DNA of 64,000 bases from Pararobbsia silviterrae (GCF_003628125.1 NZ_RBZU01000010.1:210223-274222); one strand, 5' to 3'. Counted from the stretch's first letter, positions 54,909-64,000 are shown. Notes: generated by a model not told the origin, from the sequence alone. A program made the numbers and translations.

Positions 54909-56120
54909 TCATGACCATGGCTTTTGCACGCGCGGTTTAGCGACGCGCGCAAACTGCGCGGTCGCGGCGATTCTCGACGGGGCCGGGCCTGACGCGTGAT
55001 CACAATCCGGGCACCGAAGTTCGAATACGCCGTCGTCGTTCGACAATTCCGGCTCGCCATCGCCGCACGCGGGACAGGCTTGGACGATCGGCGCGAAACC
55101 GTCGAACGCGGTGCCAAGCGCTTGGACTTCGTCGGGTTCGAGGCGGCCCGTGTTCGCGAGCGTCGCGAGCAGGGCACCGGCGGCGGGCGGCACGCCGTTT
55201 TGCCGATCGGCGAGCGCGAGTTCGCGATGCAGCGATGCGATTTCGTCGGCTTGTCGGTTCGAAAGCGACTCGAGCGTATCGATACGACCCTTCGCGACAC
55301 TCAATTGTTGAATGAAATCGTACTCACGCTTCGCGAGATCGCGGCTGCCGGACTCGTAGGTCGACGCCATGCCGCGCAACGTGTCGAGTTCGAGCAACAA
55401 AGGTTTCACACGCCGTTCGGCATTCGCGATCGCGTCCTTGATCTGATCGGCATAGGCTTCCGCGTTCTGCTGAAGCTTTGCACGCACAGCGGCCAGATCG
55501 GTCTGTGCCGCCTGTGCATCGGCGCGCAAACGCGCGACTTCGTGACGCAACGCTTCGTTGTCGCGATCGAGCAGCGACTGCAGCGATTGGGAATCGTTGC
55601 GGCGTGTCGCTGCCGCCTGATGTTCGAACTCGAGACGAATCTCGAGCGCGCGCTTTTCGGCTTCGGCTGTCGTCATCGAGGCACGTGCCTCGCGCGCGGC
55701 GTCGACCGCAAGGTCACGCTCGAGTTCGGCGCGGCGTACCGCGTCCGCGGCGGCGGCGCGCGATTCGGCCAGCCCGCGTCGCTCGATGTCGAGTTGCTCG
55801 GTCGCGGCATCGATCGCCTTACGATAAAGCTCACCGAGCAGCGCGCCGGCCGAATGCTCGAGTTCGGGCGGGATTGCGCCCACGGCGGCGCGCGACGCTG
55901 CCGTCTGACGAAGCTGCTCCCAAAACGCATCGATGTCTTTCGGGATATCGCCCGCGCTGCCGACGCCGGTGAGTTCGCGAACGGTCGCAACGGTCGGACG
56001 AATCGCGTGATCGACGAACAAACGCTGACACGCATGCAGCGAAAGCTCGCGTCGACGGCCGCCCGCACGCTTGAGCGCGTCAATTTCGTGGCGGATGGCC
56101 TCTTTCGCATCCGAATTCAT
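54909..56120 (-). CDS. KfrA-like coiled-coil DNA-binding protein with C-terminal zinc ribbon
   Basis: The 403-residue protein starts with a DNA-binding region (HACQRLFVDHAIRPTVATVRELTGVGSAGDIPKDIDAFW), as in KfrA. A long coiled coil, rich in Ala, Glu, Arg and Lys, covers about residues 95-310. The C-terminus has two CxxC pairs, at about Cys349/352 and Cys370/373, which predicts a zinc ribbon absent from classical KfrA. KfrA proteins bind plasmid DNA and form filaments that aid partition. It lies just downstream of rep, on the same strand, in the replication region. Confidence 0.82.
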   Translation of the reverse strand: MNSDAKEAIRHEIDALKRAGGRRRELSLHACQRLFVDHAIRPTVATVRELTGVGSAGDIPKDIDAFWEQLRQTAASRAAVGAIPPELEHSAGALLGELYRKAIDAATEQLDIERRGLAESRAAAADAVRRAELERDLAVDAAREARASMTTAEAEKRALEIRLEFEHQAAATRRNDSQSLQSLLDRDNEALRHEVARLRADAQAAQTDLAAVRAKLQQNAEAYADQIKDAIANAERRVKPLLLELDTLRGMASTYESGSRDLAKREYDFIQQLSVAKGRIDTLESLSNRQADEIASLHRELALADRQNGVPPAAGALLATLANTGRLEPDEVQALGTAFDGFAPIVQACPACGDGEPELSNDDGVFELRCPDCDHASGPAPSRIAATAQFARVAKPRVQKPWS

Positions 56121-56376
56121 GCGCGACCCTCGTTTATCATTTCAGCCGATACACATTACGTACAGGAAGATACGTTATCAGCGGATTTCGACGCAATCGC
56201 GGCACGTTTTTATTTGTCCGCAAACCGAGGCCATTTGACGCATTCCAATCCTCATCCGGCCGTGAAACAACTGCAAGATAATTGCCTAAGTTGTTGTTTA
56301 ACAAGGTCGAAAACAAAAATCGAATTTTTTTCGAATGTTTCACGGCGTGCTTGGACAGCATGTTGAGCGTCGCGGC

Positions 56377-57744
56377 TCAGAGTTCGCTCTCGGCGAACGC
56401 GAGCAGATCCTTGTCGCTGACCTCGCCCCAAAGGCGTGTGGCGAGCCACGCAAAAAAGCCCGTCTGTGCGACCTTCGAGTGCAAACCGTTGCGGCGCAGT
56501 GCGGTGGCGATCACGCGCGGCGCTTCGGGCTCGTACTCGAGCATGAGTTGATCGCGCTGCTGCGGATCGATTTCGTTGAAATAGTCGGTCGCTTCGCGCG
56601 CGCGTTTGGACGCATAGCGCTCACGCAGCGTCGGGCCGCGTTCTGCCGCGGGCACGACTTCGTCGGCCGATCCGGCGGATCCAGCGGCCCCGGCCGATGC
56701 GAGCGTTTTGCGGGCAACGTCGCGCGGGGTGGCATAGCGGTTACGCAGCGCCGATTTGAAATAGGCTGCCGGCGAGTCGAGCGGCGGCGCCTTGACGCTG
56801 CGCACGCGTTCTTCGACGAGTTCGAGCGTCGCGCGCAGTGTCGCGTCGTCGTGCGAGACGAAGATCGCGGTCGCCTCTTCCTGTGCGATGCCAAGCTGCA
56901 TGAGTCGCTCGATCACGGCCGCATCAATCAGCGGCGGAGCCGGCAAATCGAGTGCGGGTTGCTCGTTGAGCCGGATCCGGAACTGAAGATCGACGACTTT
57001 GCGGCCCTGCTTGTGCTCGATGAGTTCGACCTCGATATCGGTCACAGCGTTGATTTCCGCGATCGACGTCTTCAGCACGTCGCGCTTGAAGTATTTGTAC
57101 TGCGGCAGGCCCTCTGTCACGGGGTTCCCCGACAGCGCGCCGTACCACCACTCCCATTTCTCGCGAGAGCTGAGCCGCGACGGATTGGTCGCGAAGCGCC
57201 GGCAGATCTCGTAGAGCGCGAGACTCGCCCCGCTGCGCAACATCGTCTGGTAGTAGATCGAGAGCTTCGTATAGGCGCCCGGGCTCATGACGAGATTGGC
57301 GACTTCGGGCGGAAAAGCGAAGCCGAACCAGACACGCCCCCCGCGGCGCTTGAGCCCGGCGGAATTCACGATCTTCACGGACGAGACCAGACGTTCGCTC
57401 GTCCATTGCTTCTCGTCTTCCATGTAGATCCGGATGTCCTGCAACTCCTGCACGCTTTTCTTGAGGAGCTCGGTATCCTTGCTGTCGTAGGCAGCGTCGC
57501 GAGCGAGATCGGTCAGCGGGATCCAGAAGTACTTCTGGGCGACGGGCGTATCGATCGGTGCGTTTTGGCCCGGCACGCCGAGCTTCTGCGCGTGATAGAC
57601 CATCAGATTGAAGGTCTTGCGGGAGAGCAGCGAGAGGCGACCTTCGGACACGCGCAGGCCGATGGCCTCGTTGGTCTTGCGGAACTCGAGCGCGGAGCCG
57701 CCTGCGGCGAGCTCGGTGGTCTGTTTGGGTTTGGCCTTCGCCAT
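56377..57744 (-). CDS. rep: Replication initiator protein (Rep_3/RepB-type)
   Basis: The 455-residue initiator has the Burkholderia secondary-replicon pattern. It starts KPKQTTELAAGGSALEFRKTNEAIGL, then two winged-helix-like modules (LLSRKTFNLMVYHAQKLG; KLSIYYQTMLRSGASLALYEICRRFATNPSRLS; FKRDVLKTSIAEINAVTDIEVELIEHKQGRKV). A polar linker and a tail ending LLAFAESEL follow. It should bind the iterons and open the origin. The start at 57744 is preferred; a GTG at 57774 extends it by ten residues and is not excluded. The promoter region overlaps an inverted TTCACC...GGTGAA pair near 57765-57793. Confidence 0.92.
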   Translation of the reverse strand: MAKAKPKQTTELAAGGSALEFRKTNEAIGLRVSEGRLSLLSRKTFNLMVYHAQKLGVPGQNAPIDTPVAQKYFWIPLTDLARDAAYDSKDTELLKKSVQELQDIRIYMEDEKQWTSERLVSSVKIVNSAGLKRRGGRVWFGFAFPPEVANLVMSPGAYTKLSIYYQTMLRSGASLALYEICRRFATNPSRLSSREKWEWWYGALSGNPVTEGLPQYKYFKRDVLKTSIAEINAVTDIEVELIEHKQGRKVVDLQFRIRLNEQPALDLPAPPLIDAAVIERLMQLGIAQEEATAIFVSHDDATLRATLELVEERVRSVKAPPLDSPAAYFKSALRNRYATPRDVARKTLASAGAAGSAGSADEVVPAAERGPTLRERYASKRAREATDYFNEIDPQQRDQLMLEYEPEAPRVIATALRRNGLHSKVAQTGFFAWLATRLWGEVSDKDLLAFAESEL

Positions 57745-57849
57745 GAGGTCAAAGTGAATCGTAACTTTCACCAATCATGACCGAAAGGTGAACCCCTTGC
57801 AATCACCTCTAAGGCCTTGATTTCATGCCGTTCTTATTTCCGCCTAAAG

Positions 57850-59027
57850 TTCCCTGAAAACCCTCACCCGAGAAAGTTTGCAGCCACGCGGGTTTACGGG
57901 AAAGGTGAGGGGAAGTACCCCGAAAAGGCTCACCAAAAATAATTTTTTGGGGCGGACCTCCGTCAGTCGGTCGTATAGGACGTCAAATCCGATCGAAAAC
58001 GCATGCGATGATCGGGGCGAAAGCAAGGTCCCCGAAAAGGCTCACGAAGCATGAAAAAGGTCCCTGTATCCACACACTGAGCTCCCCGCCACGCCTCACC
58101 GTGTCCGCCGATTCAACCTGTTTCGACTCACCGAGAACCCCGCGAACCCTCACTTCCCTACCTGTGGGGCCTCACCTTATCGCCCGGAAACCCGCGCCAG
58201 TATTGGCTTTCAGCGGTCGTTAACGTTTTTAAGGTTTACAAGTGTTTACTTTTAATTCTCTCAAGCGAACCAGCGAGTTTCCTGAAAAAGCTCACCCCCA
58301 CAAACAACCCATCGCAAAGCACGCCTAGGTGGCTGAACACAAAGCAGTTTTGCAAGAACTCATCGATCCCTGGAAAAGCTCACCAGCGAATGTGATGCCA
58401 CCGCAACCCGATGCTTGTACGCGCATGACTTATGGGATCACCTCGGCGGATTGCGGTCGTTCGTACAAGCGAATCCGACCGGGAACGACTGCCCGTACGT
58501 CGAATCCCCGAATCGGCTCACCATCGAGCCGGATTATCGGGGATTTAAGGCGCTCGTTCATGCTCTCGCGACGCGAATCAACCTTTTTAACGTTGCAGCG
58601 GCATGTGAGGCCGTTAGGGCACGCCCAATGACCCGTTTGAGGTCGAGCTAGGCTTTGCGACTCCCTGTAATAACTCACCTGTGAAGTAATTATTCTTTGT
58701 TTTCAATGGGTTAGGTTTCATCTCAGCGCACGTTTCCCGAAGTCCGAACGCGCGAATTGATGGCATCGGTACGGGCGGTGTCGAAATGGTGCGCTCCCGC
58801 GCGGCAAGCTTGTCATCACGATCGTGCTGAGGCGGCGGTCTCGAGTGATTTGGCTCAGTGGGAATCCCTGCAAAGACTCACCACGGTGCGCGGAGATCCC
58901 TGAATCGGCTCACCTTGTCGTTCCCTTGTATGCGCTCACTATTGTGTAAAAGCGCAAAAAGTCTCAATGGTGAGTGTATTCGGGGTACTTCGTCGCGGAA
59001 TCTCGCCAGAACCCTGCAAAACCTCAC
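57850..59027 (-). repeat. Iteron array 2, about 13-14 copies on the minus strand
   Basis: Copies of the reverse form WTCCCYG-N6-CTCAC start at about 57850, 57916, 58028, 58060 (weak), 58082, 58136, 58158 (weak), 58278, 58366, 58504, 58661, 58864, 58896 and 59010, with one 19-bp variant at 58921. One copy at 58970-58987 is in the plus orientation. Spacing is irregular (about 24-200 bp), unlike the tight part of array 1. It lies directly upstream of rep, so it may serve both initiation and rep autoregulation. Confidence 0.82.
58217..58256. other. AT-rich stretch, possible DNA unwinding element
   Basis: A run from GTTAACGTTTTTAAGG to TTTACTTTTAATTC inside array 2 is much richer in A and T than its flanks. 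A second short one is at 57931-57955 (AAAAATAATTTTTTGG). Iteron origins usually melt next to such AT-rich DNA. Confidence 0.45.
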
Positions 59028-59681
59028 CTGATACGTCGTTTGCTTGTGTCCGGCTTTCGCCCGAGGCTCGCGAGTCAAGCGGAGTGGCCGAATGGCACTT
59101 CGTATTCGATTGGGGCAACACGAGCCGCGAAGGCTCGCTCGGGGCACACGTCCCGCGTCGACGTCGACGTCGAGAAATCGCCGATTCCCACTTGTCGGCA
59201 GTTTTGAGCGCCTATTTTGAGCCGCGGTGGGCGTTTATCAGGCGCTTATCTGTCCTGTTTGGACGGGTCATCCCTCTTGATCCCACAGGCACACATGGGT
59301 GGGTTTTTGGTCTCCCCTACCCTCTTGCAGGCTCGGAGGTGTCACTTTCACGGGTACGGGAGAGCATTAGTCGGTGACGCTTGGGGGGACCCGTTATCCA
59401 GGGACGTGCCGCGCTCACTGGCGCGCGTGTTCCAACGCCGAACTGACGCGGTAACGTCTATTCGACGGCGACGCGTGGGATCGATACAAACGTTGGGCAA
59501 GGCAATGTGGAATGTCCAGCGCCATGGGTAGCGAAATCGGCGCGAAGGGAACGACGCCCTGATTGACTGACTCTACGGTGCTGTAGCGAAGGCATGGTGA
59601 GTCTCTGGCGCGTTAGCCGAAGTCTTTTGAGCTCGGGTTAAAGCCTGGACTGCTCCTGCCCCTGCCCTTGAGCCTGGGCCT

Positions 59682-59729
<48 letters not shown>

Positions 59730-59810
59730 GGCCGTAGTCCACGGTTAAGCGCAAAGTCGGGCACGCCATGTCGATGACTGAGACCCTGCCGTCACGCGAC
59801 TAAAGCTAAG

Positions 59811-59828
59811 GTGAGAGGATTCGGGGAT
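59811..59828 (+). repeat. Isolated iteron near parB
   Basis: GTGAGAGGATTCGGGGAT fits the plus-strand iteron pattern. It is 109 bp from the parB stop and about 780 bp past array 2. Confidence 0.6.
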
Positions 59829-59936
59829 GCGCCCGACGGCTTGCGCGCCTTGTCGAGCCATAGACTCGACAAGGCACGACGACTTGTCGGCGTCTTGCCA
59901 GCGGTGGGATTGAGGCCGGCGCGCTCAGCGGGTGCA

Positions 59937-60977
59937 CTACGTCGGATCGACTTCCGAGAGCGTAAAGCGCCGCTTGAGTTCTTCGACGAGTGCGTCTCGC
60001 TCCCGAGCATCTGGAAGGTGCACTTCGAACGCGACTTTGCCGGAGTCCCACTCCTTGATGAATCCGACCTGTGCATTCCCCGACCGGATCTTGTATTGCC
60101 GGCTGACTTCCTTAGGCTTGCGAGCGGGCTTGGCTTGCCGCTTTTTGCGAAGACTTTCGAGTTCGCGGCTGCTGAGGTCCTCGTCGACAATGCGCTGCAT
60201 CAGTGTCACGACGTCTTCTTCAGGGGCCGACTTGGCAAACAGAAAAACCTCATATCCGACCGCGACGCCGAATTTCGCCGGATGCTCGCGAAGTTTGTCG
60301 AGTGCATTCGCGGGCAGCTTGAGCAAGGCAAGCGTCTTGTTCACGGTGCCCCACGACAGCCCCGTCAACTCAACGAGCGCCTCTTCGGAATCGACCTTCT
60401 TCTCCGTCAAAAGCCGTTGCCAAGCGAGCGCGTTGTCGAGCGAGGATTGAGCATTGCGTTCCGCGTTGAGCAGGAAGCTCATGCGATAGAGCTCGATATC
60501 GGATGTGATCGGCTCGATCAGACATTCGATTTCATTTTTTCCAGCAGCTTGAATCGCACGTTTTCTATAGTGGCCGTCGATCAGAATATAAAAACCTGGC
60601 CGGCGCCAATCCTCACACGCGAGCGCGGGCACGCGTTGGCCGTGTGTCGCGATCGACGCCGCACGTTCCTTCACGACTTCGTGGTTGTAGATCTGGCGTG
60701 CGTTGAACGGATTGTCCACGACGCGATCGAGCGGCAGCTTTACAAGTGGACGCCCGTCGGATTTGGGCGCCAGGACTTCCGCAGGCGCTGTCACTTCACT
60801 TTCAGCGCTGAAAGTTGTCGATGCTCCGCGGCCGGACCCGGCAAATGCACCCGCGAGGCCCGCTGGCGCTCGTTCCATCGCGGCTTCTGCTGCGGCGAAT
60901 CGTTTCTCTACGGAGTCCGTCTCGGCTTTGAGGGACGCGCGTAAGAGGTCTCGGCGGTTTTGAGTTTTCGCTGTCAT
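59937..60977 (-). CDS. parB: ParB-family partition protein
   Basis: The 346-residue protein has the ParB layout: an N-terminal ParA-interacting region, a nucleotide-binding domain with LPLDRVVDNPFNARQIYN and the ILIDGHYRKRAI motif near residue 134, then a helix-turn-helix with LVELTGLSWGTVNKTLALLKLP. A C-terminal dimerisation part ends TLSEVDPT. It binds parS and spreads on DNA to guide segregation. Residues about 54-62 (TTFSAESEV) are encoded by a copy of the partition palindrome. It starts 14 bp after the parA stop and so is in one operon. Confidence 0.92.
   Translation of the reverse strand: MTAKTQNRRDLLRASLKAETDSVEKRFAAAEAAMERAPAGLAGAFAGSGRGASTTFSAESEVTAPAEVLAPKSDGRPLVKLPLDRVVDNPFNARQIYNHEVVKERAASIATHGQRVPALACEDWRRPGFYILIDGHYRKRAIQAAGKNEIECLIEPITSDIELYRMSFLLNAERNAQSSLDNALAWQRLLTEKKVDSEEALVELTGLSWGTVNKTLALLKLPANALDKLREHPAKFGVAVGYEVFLFAKSAPEEDVVTLMQRIVDEDLSSRELESLRKKRQAKPARKPKEVSRQYKIRSGNAQVGFIKEWDSGKVAFEVHLPDARERDALVEELKRRFTLSEVDPT
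60797..60816. promoter_or_regulatory. Partition-site palindrome, copy 1, inside parB
   Basis: The 18-bp perfect dyad ACTTTCAGCGCTGAAAGT lies at 60798-60815, within the parB coding sequence. The outer 20 bp differ from the other copies by one base at the right edge. It is one of three exact 18-bp matches in the window and is the best candidate parS. Confidence 0.75.
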
Positions 60978-60991
60978 ATCGGATCCGGTCC

Positions 60992-61651
60992 TTACTGTTT
61001 GACAAGTCCAAGGACTTCGTCGACGAGTGCGTCGACTTCAGAGACGGCGTCTTTTGCACGCGGTACGCGATGCACGGTACCCCCCATCAATTGACATTCG
61101 CGGTAAGCGGAACGGGAACCGAGCCACGCGCGAAGCAAGGGGACTTCTTCGTCTTCGGCGAGTACGTCGATCGTATCGCGGGCGAGCGTCGTATTCTTTT
61201 GAACCATATTAGGTACGAGCCGCGTTTTAAGTTGCTCGTTTGTTACCTGAGCCTGTGCTGCAAGTTGCTTGGCGGCGACGACGGCCCACATGTCTGCGGG
61301 CGCGGGAACAACCGGAATCAAGGCGAGGTCGGCGACGAGCATGGCGCTCGACGGCGATGGCGAATGCACGGCAGGCGGGCAGTCGATCACGATGAAGTCG
61401 TAGTTTTCAATCTGATTCCGAACCTCACGATGCATTTTGCCGCCCATCATTGCGAGATTCGACAATGTCGCGGGAAACGGCGATTCGTCGGTGGCTTGAG
61501 AGGCCCAGCGCGTCGCGGTGCCTTGTTCATCCATATCAATGACGAGAACGCGGTTGCCGCGCAATCCTAACGTTCCGGCGACTTGCATCGAAACGGTTGT
61601 CTTTCCACAGCCGCCTTTCTGATTAAAGACCGCAATCACCTTTGCAACCAT
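60992..61651 (-). CDS. parA: ParA-family partition ATPase
   Basis: The 219-residue ATPase has the deviant Walker A KGGCGKTT at about 12-19, Walker A' DMDEQGTATRW and Walker B IVIDCPPA. Its length fits the short ParA type without an N-terminal DNA-binding domain. It would form nucleoid-bound gradients that pull ParB-parS complexes. The start codon is 17 bp from a copy of the partition palindrome, so ParB binding there could repress the operon. Confidence 0.95.
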   Translation of the reverse strand: MVAKVIAVFNQKGGCGKTTVSMQVAGTLGLRGNRVLVIDMDEQGTATRWASQATDESPFPATLSNLAMMGGKMHREVRNQIENYDFIVIDCPPAVHSPSPSSAMLVADLALIPVVPAPADMWAVVAAKQLAAQAQVTNEQLKTRLVPNMVQKNTTLARDTIDVLAEDEEVPLLRAWLGSRSAYRECQLMGGTVHRVPRAKDAVSEVDALVDEVLGLVKQ

Positions 61652-61667
61652 TGGTATCCCCTTTTGC

Positions 61668-61687
61668 CACTTTCAGCGCTGAAAGTG
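61668..61687. promoter_or_regulatory. Partition-site palindrome, copy 2, at the parA start
   Basis: CACTTTCAGCGCTGAAAGTG is a perfect 20-bp dyad. It ends 17 bp upstream of the parA start codon, so it can act as operator as well as parS. Confidence 0.8.
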
Positions 61688-62600
61688 CGACTCATGTGTG
61701 GCTAGTACTCTATGGGTCTGAATCTGAAAAGTCAAAGTTATATAACTTTGGACCTATTTATTTGGTGATTTTAGGCATCGCGCATCTCCTCGTGAAGGAT
61801 TGCCAGGTGGACAAATTCCGTACGCAAGCCGAAAACGCATCAAAACGCTCCAGGAGCGGTTGAGGTGGTCTAGACGTACGAATGCCCTAACACTTAGTCT
61901 CGAGCCCGTTGTAATGCGTTCTGGGATGTCGCTTTTTTAGGCAGTTTGGCCAGATTGGCCGTTCGGGAGCGCTATTTCACGAAGAGGACGCGATGCGAGA
62001 CGCTTGAACATTTCGAGTATGTGGTCGGGCCACGGAGCCCTGGGACAAACGAAAATCGTCTCGAGCTTGACGGCTTATTTTGTGGCTGGTCGCGTAGATT
62101 CATGACAATCGAGGGTCGCGCCGCAGCGCGTGGCGAGCAGTGAGTTATTTGCTCGGCTCGACGGACCATCGTTCTCGAACGGAAAATCGGGGCAAGCAAA
62201 TTCCCGACGAAATTTTTGCCTGAATTGCAGTGCCGTTTGCAATGCGATCAGGTTGGTTCGGGCTTCTCGTTGTGATGAAAGGTGCGCTTGCAGGGAACGG
62301 ACGGCGTTGACCGATCGTGAGGCCGGCAAGTTCGTTTCAAGCGTGTGCTTGATGTCCCAAATGCGGACCCAGCCACTAACCCGGTCGCCAACCCCGTCTC
62401 GGTTCGTATAGTGATCGCTCGTCGCGTAACGATCGATCCTGTCATTGGGCATTACGACAGTGCTTTGTCGACCCGTACCCTCTCGTTGAATGGTGATCCA
62501 ATCAATTAATCGCGCCGCAGGGCACTTCAATGTGAGCGGATTGATTGATGCACTGGTGGAAGATCGATTGCGTCGCGCCTATGGCGCCGAGGTCGTTGTG

Positions 62601-62620
62601 TACTTTCAGCGCTGAAAGTG
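62601..62620. promoter_or_regulatory. Partition-site palindrome, copy 3
   Basis: The 18-bp dyad ACTTTCAGCGCTGAAAGT lies at 62602-62619 in a gene-poor region, 0.95 kb upstream of parA. It is identical to the core of copies 1 and 2. Confidence 0.78.
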
Positions 62621-63509
62621 CATCGGTGTGTTCATCACAAGTACGTTCTAATCACAATGCTTCATGTGACGTCCACACTGCGGATGCATTACCGCGTCTA
62701 CGTGGCGAGATGAGTCGAGTACGCTGTCTAGCGACAACCCGTGTATCGGCAAGAAAACCTCAAGCTCACAACGACGGCGATCTTCCAACAAATTCGACTT
62801 CCGCGATGTTGTGTTTCCGCAGAATTTGACCGCTGTTGTCGGATCCCCCAGTTTCAGCCTCAAATTTCAATGACGTAGTGTGTAAGGAACGGAAATTTTT
62901 TCCGGACGATTCGCGATGCCTCGGAGAGTTCGGCACTGAAATGATTTGAAATGAATGGGAGAGCGTCTCTACCTCGACAGCACTTCATCCATTCGCATTG
63001 ACCGGACCGTTCCCTACCCGCTCGCGTTTTGAGCGAATAGCGCGTGATCATATGTGGCATCGCGAGCAACGTATTTCCCCCGGTACCCTGCAATCGTTGC
63101 GGCGTCCGACCCTCGACTTGCCAGCCTGCTGGTAACGAGCGCGCTCCCGTTGTCGCACATCGCGTGTGTTTGGAATTCACGCTTCACTTCTGTCTGTGCT
63201 TCGATCCCGTTATTGCGGCATCTCATATTCGCCCGCGTGATCTTCTCGCCATGCGACAGGCGAATTCTTGTACCGCTCGATCGAGTGTTTAAAATTGAAA
63301 ATATTTGAATCAAATAGATAAAGACGCTCGCGCGTATAATTGCAAGCTAGCTTACTTATCCGATCTGTGCCGTGTCTGTCTGTTGCCGTTGCGAACCCCT
63401 CGTCCCGACCTGTTTCGAACTCCACGTTCTCGTGCCCATGGCGGCGCGCCATGTTGCGCGAATCAATCTGGATCACGTGACGGCCGTAACCGGCGCAAGG
63501 AGCTAAGAG

Positions 63510-63746
63510 ATGCAACATTTGCTGTCGTCAGCCAGCTATTTGCTGCATTTCATGACGAGTCTGCGGCCGTTTGTCCAGGCCGGAACCCGCACGATTCGAG
63601 TCGAAACTGATACCTACTCGCTCGAAGGCAAAGCCGCCATCGAGCGAATCTCCCTCGATCTCAAGGCCGGACGGCTGACGCGTTTTCGCCTGTTTGACTC
63701 CGAACTCGGTAACCGAGATGTCGAGGTCAACTATCACGGCAAATAG
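63510..63746 (+). CDS. Small hypothetical protein, 78 aa
   Basis: No family was recognised. The frame starts with ATG behind a good GCAAGGAGC ribosome-binding site. The protein opens with a hydrophobic part (LLSSASYLLHFM) and continues with a mixed charged part (YSLEGKAAIERISLDLKAGRLTRFRLFDSELGNRDVEVNYHGK), typical of a small globular protein. A peptide-level proof is not possible here. It is isolated, with the window-end repeat 160 bp beyond its stop. Confidence 0.6.
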   Translation: MQHLLSSASYLLHFMTSLRPFVQAGTRTIRVETDTYSLEGKAAIERISLDLKAGRLTRFRLFDSELGNRDVEVNYHGK

Positions 63747-63906
63747 ATTGCGGATGCCGGCCCCATGCGGCATTGGCGCCCCCACCCGGGCGCGATTATG
63801 CGATCGCTAGCCGAGGCGTGATTCCTCTCCTGCTTGGCTAAGCGATCCACGCCGACGTTCAAGCAGCATGGCCAACGTGGGGTCCGCACACCCAAGCACC
63901 CGCACA

Positions 63907-64000
63907 CCCAAGCACCCAAGCACCCAAGCACCCAAGCACCCAAGCACCCAAGCACCCAAGCACCCAAGCACCCAAGCACCCAAGCACCCAAGCACCCAAG
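63907..64000. repeat. CACCCAAG 8-bp tandem repeat, truncated by the window edge
   Basis: At least 11.75 perfect copies of the octamer CACCCAAG run to the end of the window, so the true length is unknown. A diverged lead-in (CACCCAAGCACCCGCA) precedes it at 63890-63906. No gene is seen in it. Confidence 0.92.

Larger units (their letters stand above)
61652..63509. other. Gene-poor region upstream of parA
   Basis: About 1.86 kb. It holds partition palindromes at 61668-61687 and 62601-62620. GC is lower than in the rest of the window. Several frames of 60-150 codons exist on both strands, including a minus-strand frame ending at 62075, but none has a family match, clear ribosome-binding site or strong codon bias, so none is called. 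An AT-rich stretch near 61735-61765 may be the parAB promoter region. Confidence 0.5.

Noticed and set aside
62075..62530. 151-codon minus-strand frame upstream of parA
   Set aside because: Codon bias is weak, no family was recognised and no ribosome-binding site stands out, so it was left uncalled though it cannot be excluded.

Overview
The window is GC-rich DNA with the codon use and gene families of a Burkholderiaceae bacterium (Burkholderia, Paraburkholderia, Robbsia or a relative). No rRNA or tRNA gene was found. The right end carries a complete plasmid-type replication and partition module: a Rep initiator, iterons, ParA, ParB, a KfrA-like coiled-coil protein and palindromic partition sites. 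The molecule is therefore probably a secondary chromosome or megaplasmid, and the window lies next to its origin. The genus call is inference.

Layout. 1-5.9 kb: the end of a FUSC efflux protein, a TonB-dependent siderophore receptor, a glutathione S-transferase, a flavin reductase and a MarR regulator. 6-14.2 kb: housekeeping and accessory single genes, namely an HpnI-like glycosyltransferase, a DUF899 thioredoxin-fold protein, a TPR-like/HTH protein, a propeller-type protein, a VOC protein, an AI-2E permease and an OYE ene-reductase. 14.2-19.5 kb: an orphan response regulator lacking the usual Asp, an outer-membrane protein made of two tandem PagL-like barrels, and a DUF1800/DUF1501 pair. 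19.6-26.5 kb, minus strand: a MarR regulator followed by a three-gene RND efflux pump. 26.6-34.8 kb, minus strand: an iron-import locus (porin, beta-propeller protein, EfeB-type Dyp peroxidase, FbpA, FbpB, FbpC) behind a convincing Fur box. 35.5-38 kb: DUF1304, GNAT and glucose-6-phosphate dehydrogenase. 38.3-42.1 kb: a LivHMGF transporter without a binding protein, whose LivF has Arg for the Walker A Lys. 42.5-50.2 kb: an LplT-like MFS protein, a DUF3300/DUF2950 pair, an EAL-HDOD protein and an itaconyl/mesaconyl-CoA hydratase-like protein.

50.2-64 kb is the replication region. One array of about 12 iterons on the plus strand (50.6-51.1 kb) and a second of about 13-14 on the minus strand (57.8-59.0 kb) bracket a segment holding a GNAT gene, an amidase, a small outer-membrane barrel, a KfrA-like gene and rep. 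Beyond the second array lie parB and parA (minus strand). Three copies of a palindrome with an 18-20 bp core lie inside parB, next to the parA start and 0.95 kb upstream of parA.

A second theme is short tandem repeats of different unit lengths (5 to 13 bp) in many of the intergenic gaps, each gap with its own unit. Several sit at gene ends or run into coding sequence, giving low-complexity protein segments in the DUF1800 protein and LivF.
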